From contig MCFH01000080.1 in the NCBI GenBank assembly GCA_002104945.1, positions 1-64,000 of the forward strand: a stretch of 64,000 nucleotides of DNA, read 5' to 3'. This document shows, piece after piece, positions 23,424-34,905 of the stretch. How positions within the stretch are numbered: the first letter of the stretch is position 1; every line of letters starts with the position of its first letter. The notes below the pieces were generated by a model. It was not told the origin of the DNA. It worked only from the letters and a program-made list of their open reading frames with translations, and did not search any database. The position numbers were made by a program, and so were the translations under genes. Source of the DNA: Piromyces finnis. Lineage: Eukaryota > Neocallimastigomycota > Neocallimastigomycetes > Neocallimastigales > Neocallimastigaceae.

Positions 23424-24125
23424 TTATAATACTCTTCTGAGTTTACATGGTTTTCCATAGTAACTATTCTTATTAATGTTAGTATCTTCAACAATACCTC
23501 TCTTAGAATTGGCAGCATGAACAATTTTGTAACTTCCTTCATAAAGAGCAACATGAGTAACTTTTCCATCAGTACAGTAGAATAATAAATCACCAGCTTT
23601 AGCATTACTTAAGGAAGAAACACTTGTTCCTGAATTAGCTTGATCAGAAGAAACTCTTGGAATGGTAATTCCAAAGTTTCCGAAAACAAGCTTTGTAAAA
23701 CCTGAACAATCACATCCATTAGTAAGACTATTTCCACCCCAAACATATGGATTACCTATATATTTTCTAGCAAAGTTAACAACTTCAGTTCCAGAAGGTT
23801 TTTTTACTGAACCAGGTGGTGGTGCAGTTACACAACATTTGAAGTTAGAGCCACCTGGACATAATCCTGAATAAGTAGTTCCGGTACAATCAGAGGTGAA
23901 TTTGCATGAACCAACAGCACCATTTGGAGCAACACATTTTGTTTTGTTACAACATTTAACATTGCTTGGATCATTTGGACATTTTCCACTAACATAAGTA
24001 CCACCAGCATTAGTACAACTTGTAGTTGAAACACAAACACCATTTCCAGAAGAGCATTTTCCATTAATAGCACCGAGAGCAGCTGGAGCGGCAATTAAAG
24101 CTAATAAAATTTTGTTGAAACGCAT
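23424..24125 (-). CDS. Secreted Cys-rich NlpC/P60 peptidase, copy D
   Basis: 233 residues, intact. From the first Cys module to the stop it matches copy A almost exactly, including the PPPGSVKKPS linker, GCDCSGF, VTHVALYEG and the C-terminus GKPCKLRRVL. The 3' flank also matches that of copy A. The signal peptide is different (MRFNKILLALIAAPAALG) and so is the whole upstream region. Copy D therefore looks like a chimera, with its own head and promoter and a body shared with copy A, as expected from gene conversion or an unequal exchange inside the cluster. Confidence 0.88.
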   Translation of the reverse strand: MRFNKILLALIAAPAALGAINGKCSSGNGVCVSTTSCTNAGGTYVSGKCPNDPSNVKCCNKTKCVAPNGAVGSCKFTSDCTGTTYSGLCPGGSNFKCCVTAPPPGSVKKPSGTEVVNFARKYIGNPYVWGGNSLTNGCDCSGFTKLVFGNFGITIPRVSSDQANSGTSVSSLSNAKAGDLLFYCTDGKVTHVALYEGSYKIVHAANSKRGIVEDTNINKNSYYGKPCKLRRVL

Positions 24126-24245
24126 TTTGAAGTTTTTCTTTTACTTTTAAAAAGTAATAAATGGGTATAACTATTGTTTTTTAAATAATTATTTTTAAAT
24201 TGTTTATTATAAACAATATTTTTCTAAAATAAAGAAACAATTCAT

Positions 24246-24253
24246 TATTTATA
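24246..24253 (-). promoter_or_regulatory. TATA box of NlpC copy D
   Basis: TATAAATA on the minus strand, 121 bp upstream of the ATG of copy D, although the surrounding sequence is unrelated to the other copies. Confidence 0.5.
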
Positions 24254-24782
24254 TAAAAAATGTAAATTAAAAAATAATTAAAGTATGTAAAATGTTAAAT
24301 TTAGATGTAACAAATTAAAATTAATATTTCAAAAATAATATATTTTTTGTGTAATTTAATTTTTATAAAATTAGTAAAATATGGAAATTAATTTATTAAA
24401 TTATTTTATTTCAAAAAAAATTATTGATTAAAAAATATAATTTTGACATGAATTAAATTAATAAATTAAAAGATATTTTATTTTTAGAAAATTTAATCAA
24501 TGATCAAATATGATATTATAATATTATAAGAAAAAGTAATATTATAATTTTATTTTTTTCATTTTTTTTTTATTTTTTTATATGAATAATTTACATTTTT
24601 TAATAATTAAATATGTATATTTCCATTTTATTATTATTTATAATATTTAAATTCTTAACTCTAAATTATAATATTTTATAATGAGTTTATTTTAATTTTT
24701 GTAGTATATTATTCAATAGTATTTCTAATATTTCTTTATATTTATATCTCTATAAATGTATAGAATGTATAAGAATTATTTT

Positions 24783-25034
24783 TATTTTTTTTAAATAAAA
24801 AATAATTACTATTTATAAATTGTATATAGCATAAAAAATAAAATATAAAAAAGTAATTAATAATATTGAAGTATTATAATTATTTTTGATGTAATATTAT
24901 TTTAAATTTTATTTTTTTAAATAAAAAATAATTACTATTTATAAATTGCATATAGAATAAAAAATAAAATATAAAAAAGTAATTAATAATATTGAAGTAT
25001 TATAATTATTTTTGATGTAATTATTTTAAATTTT
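24783..25034. repeat. Tandem duplication, 126-bp period, two copies
   Basis: The unit AATAATTACTATTTATAAAT ... TTTTTGATGTAAT recurs with a few substitutions. The marker AATAATTACT starts at 24801 and 24927. Confidence 0.8.
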
Positions 25035-25152
25035 TTAAATTTTTATATTATATAATTAATACAATACTATATATTGAAAGAATCGCATTAATAAAAAAAT
25101 AACTCATATCCAATGAATTGATTTTAATAAAACATGGTAGTATTTTAAATGA

Positions 25153-25482
25153 TTATATTAAAACTTTTTTTTGTTTTGGTATACAGCATCTGAAGTCAGA
25201 ACCACCTGGACAATATCCTTTAACAGTAGTTCCTTCACAGTCAGAAATGAATTTGCATGTACCAACTAAACCTCCAGAAGTGACACATTTTTTCTTGTTA
25301 CAACATTTAATATTATTTGGATCATTTGGGCATTTTCCATTAACATAACTACCACCAGCATTAATACAGTTTGTAGTTGAAACACAAACTCCATTTCCAG
25401 AAGAGCATCTTCCATTAACAGCACCGAGAGCAGCTGGAACAGAAAGTAAAAGAGATAATACAAGATTAGTATTGAAACGCAT
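25153..25482 (-). CDS. Secreted two-module Cys-rich protein, NlpC domain absent (copy E)
   Basis: 109 residues: a signal peptide (MRFNTNLVLSLLLSVPAALG) and two six-Cys modules like those of copies A-D, then a short tail PKQKKVLI and a stop. The NlpC/P60 domain is missing and nothing resembling it lies downstream. The modules are more diverged than in the other copies (for example NCINAGGSYVNG and CEGTTVKGYCPGG), but all twelve module cysteines are kept. That argues for selection on the modules rather than simple decay. It could be a stand-alone binding protein or a peptidase copy that lost its 3' half. A TATAAATA box is present upstream. Confidence 0.8.
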   Translation of the reverse strand: MRFNTNLVLSLLLSVPAALGAVNGRCSSGNGVCVSTTNCINAGGSYVNGKCPNDPNNIKCCNKKKCVTSGGLVGTCKFISDCEGTTVKGYCPGGSDFRCCIPKQKKVLI

Positions 25483-25595
25483 GCTTAATTTATGTTATTT
25501 TTTCTAAATGATTAATTTTTATTTAATTTTATTTAATTTTATTTATTTTTTTTTTAATTTGATTTACTTTTCAAGAAAAGTGAAGAATATTGAGG

Positions 25596-25603
25596 TATTT
25601 ATA
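25596..25603 (-). promoter_or_regulatory. TATA box of copy E
   Basis: TATAAATA on the minus strand, 114 bp upstream of the ATG of copy E. Confidence 0.5.
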
Positions 25604-27279
25604 TTTTTTTTCTTCGAAGATTTTGATTTAATGAAAGACTTTGTCATTGGTGTAGTGTATAAATTATATTATTAATATATCGTTTTTTATTTATTTCATT
25701 GAAATAATTAAATTACTATTTATAATAAATAGATCTATTAAAATACTTTCATCAAACAATATAATAATGTAGTATATTCTAGTATAAATAAGATATGTAG
25801 TATTAGTTTAAATAGTATTTTTTTTACATATAATTATAGGTATGATGAATAATACAATATTAGTATTTTGATTTTCTAATTTTATGAAATATTATAGAAT
25901 ATCCAATTAAATTCAAGAAAATTAACGCTTTTTCAGTAAAAGGGAATTAAAAAGGTATAAAAATGTTTTAAAATATATTTTTAAAAATGTATGTAATGTA
26001 GTATTTTTTCATTTTTCCAATTGTATTTTCAAAACATTTTTATACCTATTTAATTTCTTCTTCTTTTTTTTTTTTCATACTTTACTTATGGTTTTATTGT
26101 ACTCTAATTGGTTATACGATGCTATTTTATAATATTTAAGTCAAAGTTTAACTGTAACTTTATATATATATATAAAGTTATAAATATATTATTTACAGAA
26201 TGATTTTTTAATTTAATGTTGAATCCATTTTTTCAAAATATTCCTTTTTTTTTTTTTTTCTTTTTCTTTTTTACTATTTAAATTTAATTGGATATATTTA
26301 ATTATGTATAATTAAATGTTAATTTATATAACAAAATGTGTCACAAAAAAAAAAAAAGGCTTATTAAAAAAAAAAAAAAAAAAAAGGTAATATGATAATA
26401 ATGGATTAAAGTATTTTATAAAATATTTATAATTTAAGACCTATTCATTTTATTGTTAATTGTATTTTTAAGAATGTTTACATATTTGACTATTTAAGTT
26501 TTTTTCCATTTTCTTAAGTATTTAATCATATTAGGCATTTAAAATTAGTTACAAGATGAATAAATATTAATTACAAACTTTTTTTTTTTTTTAATGTATA
26601 ATAAAAAAAAAAAAGAAAAAAATGATTGTGTATGGTCTTGCCATATAAATTAAAATTTAATGAATAATTATTGAACCAATAAAAAAATTTATTTTTAATC
26701 TATACTTTTTGATGGTTTATTCATAATATTGAGAAAATAGAAAATTCTATAATTCTAATTATTAAATTGTATGAAGAAAAAAAAAAATATCTGGTTTATG
26801 CCTAAACTTTATACAATTAAACCAAATATAAATATAAAAATATACTATAAATAAAAAAAAAATTTAAGAAATCTTAAAATTTCCTGTATTATTGTCTAAA
26901 AGATATGAATTTACTATATCTTAATATTTAATTAATAACAGTATATCTATATATGTACATAATAAGAAAATTATAAAACTATATATTTTTGTACTAATAT
27001 ATTTATTAACAGACATTTTGATCTTTTTTTTTTTTATTTTTATATTTTATGTTTTTAAATTTCATTTTATGCTTTTTTTTTTAATTTGACATAATTTTTA
27101 TAGTTGAAATGATTTATTAAATAAATTATAATTGCATTAATTTAAATGATAGATAAATAATAAAATACATTGCTTTTTTTTTTTTTTTTTTTTATAATAA
27201 ATATTAAAGAAAAATAAAAACATTAATGAACAATATAAATGATAATAATAATAATAATGATAATATAATATAAACAATA

Positions 27280-27289
<10 letters not shown>

Positions 27290-27338
<49 letters not shown>

Positions 27339-27344
27339 TAATAA
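27290..27344. repeat. (AAAT)n then (AAT)n microsatellite
   Basis: Uninterrupted tetranucleotide repeat followed directly by a trinucleotide repeat. Confidence 0.9.
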
Positions 27345-27653
27345 AATATAAAATACAAGTGTAAGAATTTATTTTATTAGATTAGGATAAAATAGAATAA
27401 TAAGCTAATAAATATATTTTTTTTTATTTTCTATGGTGTTAATATAAAATATGTTTAATTTTTTTATAATAATTAAATAGTTATATTTGAAAAGAATTAA
27501 GGAAATTTAATAAATTTTATTGTAATCATTGGATATAATAATATTAAAAGATTTATATAAATTTTTTTGTAAATGAGTATGTTTTTATTTTAGTTCTTTC
27601 ATTTTTTTTTTTTTGTAAATGAGTATGCTAATTTTTTTTCTAGTCCTTTTCTT

Positions 27654-30600
27654 TTAAAGTAATGGATCGGTATCATTCCAATCAATATTAACATTTTTCC
27701 ATTTTGTTTTAATACAAAGATTTAATGGTGGGACTAATTTTTTATGATGATCAATAATTTCACCATTATCATCATCATGATAAGTATCATTTAATAAGGT
27801 AATAGTAAGTTTAATTTCATCTTGTTGATTTGACAATTGATCATAATAGAATAAATCAAACATACTAATTTTTCTTTTAGTGGAGACAACATCTTTATCT
27901 AAACTAAATAGAACGGTATAATGACTTTCACTACAAACAATGAAAATAGGATATTTTGGATTTTTATAATATGAACCGACAATAATGGATCGGTAGTGTT
28001 CAAATAATGATAAATGTCCAATATTTGGTTGACTTTTTATACCTTTTAAAATTTTACATTCCTCATCAGGTGCACCATCATCTCCTAATCTAATATCATT
28101 ATCATGAACGTTGGATATTGCTTTACCTGTAATCAATAGATTTACCAAATCCTAATTTATATTAATAATAATTATTATAATAATAAAAATAAAAAAAAAT
28201 ATATATATATAAATATCAATATTTTTAACAATTTAAAAGATGAAAAAATTTTATAAATATTAAAAAAAAAAAAAAATATAAAAAAAAAAAGATTTAAATG
28301 ATTATTCTTTTTGTTTTAATATATTACCTGTGTACAATAACCATGCATACCAATAAGGGTATTATTAGGTTCATCCATATCATTTCGAACATTATCTATA
28401 CCTCTACTAAGGATAGTAGAATATAAAAGTATTAAGAAAGCATGAACTTGCATCTTTTAATAAATCAATAATAAATTTTTTATAATATTTTATGAATAAA
28501 AAGGTATATAATTATTAATATTTCAAATTTTGGTATACTAAATGACATTAACATTAGTATATTATATATATATATATATATTTCTATGCTATTAACAAAT
28601 AGTTTTTATTACTTGATTTAAATTTTGAGATATAAAGTTATAACAGGCATCTCTTGAATATATATTATAAAGGGTTAGATTTTCAGCCAAATTTTTAGAA
28701 ATACTATTAGGTGATGGTCTATTTACGATTTCAGAATATATGTTAAATAACGAAATAACAGAAAAGTGGTAAAAGTATATGAAAAAAGAAAACAAAAATA
28801 ATAATGATTAGTATTATGATTGATTATTTTTTTTTATCATCAATAATCATTAGATATCAATTTTTATTAATAATAATTACAATGCAATAATACAACAATG
28901 ATTCCATTCTCCCGATTTCCATATAATATCTGCTAAAGAATTTATTAATGCATCTTCTTTTTCACCATCTGTAAATGAATGTAATACTTCTTCATCTACA
29001 CTTTTTATATTAAATATATATATTTTTTATAATTTAAATGTATATAGATAAATTGATATTAATGTTACACGATTAATGAAATCAAAATATATATAAAAAA
29101 AAGAGAAATAAAATGATATAATATATTTTTATATATATAGATAAAGGAAGTGTATTTTATACTTTTCATATTTAGTATTTTTAAAAGCAAGATGTAATAT
29201 AACATAAGCTTGAACGACAGATATTAAACCACACGGTCCTCCCTATCATTTTTAGTTTCCAAGTTAAAATAATAATTTTTAATATTATAATGAATAATAA
29301 GTTATTTATTTATGATTATATGTGTTATCAAATAATATTTTAAGTATATTATTTGTTCTATTTCTTTTATTATTTTATTTCTTTTTTTTTTTATGTAATA
29401 TTATTATTATGATAATTACTTTTTCTTGTATTAAACCGTAGCTAACACTTGAATTTCTGTTAAAACTTAATCTTTTTCCTTTCCATGAATCCTGATAATT
29501 TTCTTTGGTATCACCATAGACCAAATTTAACAGATTTTTGGATGTTTCTGTTGAAATTGGTTTTCCTTGATTTTTCCAAATATTCATACTACTATTATTA
29601 TTATTTAGGGTAGAAGAAGTGTAATTTATATTAATATCATTTTCTGCTAGATCAAAGTCTTGAATTTGAATATCTTCTATTAACATATCATCTTCTTGAA
29701 CAGATATTGAATGTGAATTTTTTTTATGAGATTTTGGTTTCATAAATCCGTTTATATTGGCTGTTGAAGAAGATAATTGTGAATCATATCCTAGATCATG
29801 ATTATGATTATGACTATTATGATGATTACTACTATGACTAGTTTTTTTAATATTTTGATTTAAATCATTTTCATTGGTGGTAAGTTTTGATCTACTATAG
29901 GAGGGATTACTTTTGGAAAATGAAAAAGAATAATTAGGGGCTGCAGGGGACGCCTTGGCTACAGAAATAGTGGTGGCAGTAATTTGTTGAGAAGAATGAG
30001 AATTTGATGAAGGTGTATTTACTGCTTTCGTCTTTTTACTTTCATGTTCTGAGTGATGTTCATTGGATAAAGATGTGGAAGATGTATAGGGATAATTATT
30101 TTTATCTGAATCTTTATTTTTTGATGAATGTGAATTTTTTTCTTTTGTTGTTGTTGTTGTTGAAATTGTGTTAGATTTACTACTATTTTTTTCTTCTTTT
30201 TGATTATTTGGTAATTCCAATAAAACTGCATTAATGGCAACTTCCAATAAAGACAAATATACTGTTTCTAAATATAATTTAATCAACCCAAAATTTATAA
30301 TATAATTATTTAATAAAATAATATTAATATTAAAACTAGTATAAGGAAAAAAAAAAAAAAAACTCTACGATATATTATTTATAATTTTATTTTATTTAAA
30401 TAATTTTAACAACTACAAGTATATATAAAAATTTTATTAAAATTTACTAGAGTTTTTATTTTGTTGAGCATGTTTTAATATTCCCAAAGATTTTGCCAAT
30501 TCAGTTCTACTATTATATGTTTTTTTTGAAGTTTCTGATAATTCCTATACCAATGTATATATATTATACAATAATAATATACAATATATAATCGTCAATT

Positions 30601-30983
30601 AATATATAATAAAAAAATAAAATTCATAATCTATTTTATTGTCTTATTGAATAGAAATATAGAATAAAGTAAAATTTTTAATTTTCTTTTTCTATATAAA
30701 TTTTTAAAAGTTTCTAAAATTAATGATAATCATTATTTACTTTTTCGTCATATTCTATTAATGCTGCTAATGATTTTTTACATCCATGTCTACTTAAATA
30801 TTCTCTTACTAGAGCATTTCCCAATTGAGTGACTAAATCACTATTATTAATATATTTTATTGAGGTTAATCCTTCACTTCCTACGACCTTTTTAGGGTGT
30901 CTTTTTTTTGTTTCTGAAACATTTTTCGTTGAAGTTGAAACTTTTTTTTGAACAACTGACATTGAATTTGTAGTACTAATCAT
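27654..30983 (-). CDS. MINDY4: MINDY4-type (FAM188B) deubiquitinase (8 exons)
   Basis: MINDY enzymes are cysteine proteases that trim Lys48-linked ubiquitin chains (family knowledge). Exons: 30983-30741, 30544-30448, 30267-29420, 29242-29163, 29000-28881, 28718-28613, 28453-28328 and 28151-27654. All phases close, for about 705 residues. The N-terminus carries the LisH-like segment ALVREYLSRHGCKKSLAAL seen in animal MINDY4. Exon 3 holds a disordered Ser/Asn-rich linker. The catalytic domain starts at YGLIQEK and GGPCG (nucleophile Cys400), continues through the block LSRGI...LIGMHGYCTQ and ends with FIVCSESHYTVLFSL (catalytic His617), FDLFYYDQLSNQQDEI and TKWKNVNIDWNDTDPLL. The last block closely follows the human C-terminus. 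Catalytic Cys and His are intact, so the enzyme should be active. The start is the only ATG ahead of the LisH segment. Confidence 0.92.
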
Positions 30984-32136
30984 TTATTATTATCGTTATT
31001 ATTTTTAATAATGATTTTTTTTCTCTTGGCTTATAAAATATTAGTATAATTAATTCAATTGTAATTTATTAGATAGATTCTACACAAATCATAGAATATG
31101 TAAATATGTAAATATTTTATTTGTCTGATGAATAATTAGTATTAAAATGATAAATTGAGAGAAACTAGTATAAAATGGAATCACAATAACAAACAATTAT
31201 AATAATAGATAAGTTAATAACAATATATAATCTCAAAAAAAAGTGACAAATAAAATTTTCAACAACAATAAAAAGGATTTAAAATAAAAGATACTTTTTT
31301 TTTTTTTTTTTATATTTTAATTAGTATTTATTCATATCCTTTTTATTATATTTTTTTTCTCATATTATGATAAATAATAATTATAAATTTTATTTAATAT
31401 AATTTTTACAGTTTAAAAAAAAAGTTTGATTTTTTTTTTTTTGGATTTAAAATAAAATAACTTTAAAATTTTTAATTTGATTTTACTTTGCTTTGTTGTT
31501 ATATTTATTATTTCAACAACATAATGAAATAGAAAAATTATATATATATACATGGATTTTTTTAAAAAAAAAAAGCAATTTCTAACTTGATAATATAAAT
31601 AATATTATTATTTATGATTGTTTTTACCCATGAATATTACAAAATAAAATATATTCTTTCATAATAATTCAGTATTTTATATTTATAAGAAGTTTATTTC
31701 AATTTTTTTAAAATGTAGTTAATTAACATTTTTTATATTTTTCTTTTTTTTGTTAAAAGATTCAAAAGTTAAACTCTTTTTTTTTACCCTCCTTTCTAAA
31801 GTTTAAATAAAGTGCTATTGTGGATAATTGAAAATTTCAATCAATAGATAATAGTTCTATACTATTTCTTTTTTATATAGTAATGATATAATATGTATAG
31901 TATCATAAAGGTAGAGTTGCTTTTATTTTTGTAAAGGTAAAGCCTTTAGGTTTAAATTAGATTTATGAATAATTAATATTGAACAAATTTTTTATCTCTT
32001 AACCAAAAAATTCACAATTCTAATTACTATTATTAAATTGCTATTATATCTATTATATATAAATAAAAAATGTAATAACAAAAGTGATAATTAAATAAGG
32101 AAAAGAATATAATAATTTTATTATAAAAAAGTTATA

Positions 32137-32139
32137 TAA

Positions 32140-32194
<55 letters not shown>

Positions 32195-32231
32195 ATAGAT
32201 ATATAAATAAATAAATAAACAAACAAACAAA

Positions 32232-32270
<39 letters not shown>

Positions 32271-32410
32271 AATAAATAAACAAATAAATAAAATAAATAA
32301 ATAAAATAAATAAATAAAATAAATAAATAAATAAATAAATAAATAAACAAACAAATAAATAAATAGATATATAAATAAATAAACAAATAAATAGATAAAT
32401 AAATAAAATA
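32137..32410. repeat. (AAAT)n microsatellite array
   Basis: About 270 bp of AAAT units with interspersed AAAC, GATAT and AAAAT variants. The (FIYL)-type frames on the minus strand are its translation. Confidence 0.95.
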
Positions 32411-32435
32411 AATACAACATTCCACTATTATTAAT

Positions 32436-32512
32436 GATGATGACTTTTGATTGTGATTATTAATAATAATATACTAATATATTATTATTAATAATCAAAA
32501 GTCATCATCATC
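32436..32512. repeat. Imperfect inverted repeat / hairpin
   Basis: The left arm GATGATGACTTTTGATT, then ATTAATAATAATAT after a 6-base insertion, pairs with ATATTATTATTAATAATC and AAAAGTCATCATC on the right across a short ACTAAT loop. The arms are about 30 bp. Confidence 0.7.
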
Positions 32513-34829
32513 ATCATCATATTAAATAAACTAATTGAACACTGTATGAATGATGGCTGTTAATCATAAATCATTTTTGGCCACAAGTTAAAGTTTAATA
32601 CTTATTAAAATAGATTGATGGCAATAATAAATATATATTTGTTAAAAAAGACTATAATGTCCAAAAAAAAAAAAAAAACAGTAATAAGCTCTATTCTTTT
32701 ATAAATACTATTATAACAGTTTTTTTGTTACACTTGTAGATAATAAAAAAAAAAAAGAGGTATAAATAACAAAAATCAAATATAAAATATTGATAGAATA
32801 AAACAAAAAATATATATTTTTTTAATTATTTGATAACTATTTTTCTTTTTTTTAATTTTTACATTTTTACACAAAAAATTCAATAAGACCTTTTTTGTAT
32901 AAATTATTAAATGTATTAAATTAAATGTTGTACAAATTCAATCTTTAAACTTTAATTAATAGAATTAAAAATAATTTTTAACCTTAATTTCTATAAAAAA
33001 AGTGAGTTGCGACCTTTTTTTTTTTTGTACTTGGCCTGCTTATAATGTAATGAGAATAGAGATTAGAAAAGACAACATAGAAAAAACATTATTTTAGTAT
33101 AATATTCTATTATGAAGGTTATCTTAGATCATGATGCATGTAAAAGAATTGTGATCATCATAGAATATATCATCATCATCATCATCATCATAATAATAAT
33201 AATAATTAAATTTTTAATAATATGATTCAAAACCTACAAAAATGTCCAATCATGATGACAATGATGATATATTTCGAAAGTCTTTTTTAAGCGAATATTA
33301 TAAATTCTTTATATATTTATAATAAAAATAAAATGTAAAATAAATAATAAAAGAAAAGAAAAAAATACATCAGTATCATTAATTTTTTGTTGGTTAATGC
33401 TTTGAATAGCTTTAATTTTTTTTTTTTTTAAAACAACATTATATATTTTATAGAAACTTGAATTTTTTTATTTTTCATTCTTAGTAATAAAACTACAAAC
33501 AAACAAATCTATTAATAGTCAAGCTTTGGTGAAAAACTGTTTACTTATTATGGACAATACTATTCAGCAAATTATACTATTAATTAGTTTTCGTTATATT
33601 TTATTTTAATTCTTTTTCTATATTTCAAAAAAGTCATTAATATTTCAATAAGCTATAATTATCATACTTTTCAAAATAATAAAAGAGATCATCTTTTTTT
33701 TTTTTCTTTTTATTTTTTAGTTCTATTCCTTCAAAAGGAATGAAGTGCCTTTTTGAATAAATTATGTATTCAAAAGAATAATGAATAATAGTAAAATAGC
33801 ATTTCTATTTTCTTTTCTTTTTTTTTAATAGTTTAATTATTCATCATTTTTCTATTTTTGTTCATCCATTTATTATATGTAATTAATAAATTTAATTAAA
33901 ATTTAATTTAAAAATAATCTAAAGTTAAATAAAGTATATAAAGTTTTATTATTACAATTGATTATAATATATACTAAATTAATTACATTTATTATTATTC
34001 ATTGTTTAAAAAGTTTAATTAAACTTTTTATAATATTTTTATTTTCCACTATAAAGAATGAAATAATAATTCTATTTTAGGTAATATAAAAATTTAATTA
34101 GTTCATCATTTTTTCAAAATGATAATAAATAAAGTTTAGATAAATAAGATAAAAGAGTTAATAAAAGCAATATAAAAAATTGAATCTATAATATATTAAT
34201 TTATACTACATTATATATTCAATTCTTTTATAAAAAATTTCAATTATTTATTAATTAATAAAATTAAATAATCCATTGTAATATATTTAATTTATGTATT
34301 GATCTAATTCATGAATTAGAAAAGATCAATTTCAATTAAATCAAAAATAAAGTCTAATTATTAATGAAATAAAATAATCATTCATAGTATTGAAGCTACT
34401 AAAATAATTATATGTAGAAAACTTGAAGTATCTAAGGAAAGTAATACTACTACTTATAATCATTACTATTTAATAAATACATTCTTGCTAAACACCTTAA
34501 ATGAATGGCTAAATACAACTAATATTTAATTAAAATGATTAGCTAATTTTTAATTTAATAATTTGTAGGATGCATGGATAGTAATAATAATGGAAAATGT
34601 ATACAAAAAAAATTGAAAAATTCCATTTTTGACATAATTAAAAGGGAATGAATTAGAAATTTATATAAATATATATATATATAAATTATAAATATAAAAT
34701 AATATATAATAACTATATATTACAATTATTTTAAAAACTATTATTTATTGAAAAGTTTTATCACATGTTATTAACTAGGAAGAAAAATTTTCATTCGATG
34801 AAGAATTGTTATTGGTAAAAATAAAGGTT

Positions 34830-34905
34830 AAAATAAATAAATAAATGAATAAATAAATAAATGAATAAATGAATAATAAATAAGTAAATAAATAAATAAA
34901 TAAAA
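34830..34905. repeat. (AAAT)n-type microsatellite
   Basis: AAAT units with AATG and AAGT variants, followed by an A/C-rich stretch to about 34957. Confidence 0.85.

Larger units (their letters stand above)
24126..25152. other. Intergenic between NlpC copies D and E
   Basis: AT-rich, with a two-unit tandem repeat of 126-bp period at about 24783-25034. No NlpC domain remnant is visible next to copy E. Confidence 0.6.
25483..27653. other. Intergenic, low complexity
   Basis: Promoter of copy E, then AT-rich DNA with several A and T runs and an (AAAT)n-(AAT)n microsatellite at about 27290-27344. The long Tyr/Ile frame there is only the repeat translated. No gene seen. Confidence 0.6.

Noticed and set aside
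13715-25482. Repeated near-identical blocks as a CRISPR-like or satellite array
   Set aside because: The blocks are whole genes with signal peptides and differing flanks, spaced irregularly.
32053-32425. Overlapping Phe/Ile/Tyr/Leu frames
   Set aside because: Translation of the (AAAT)n array in three frames.
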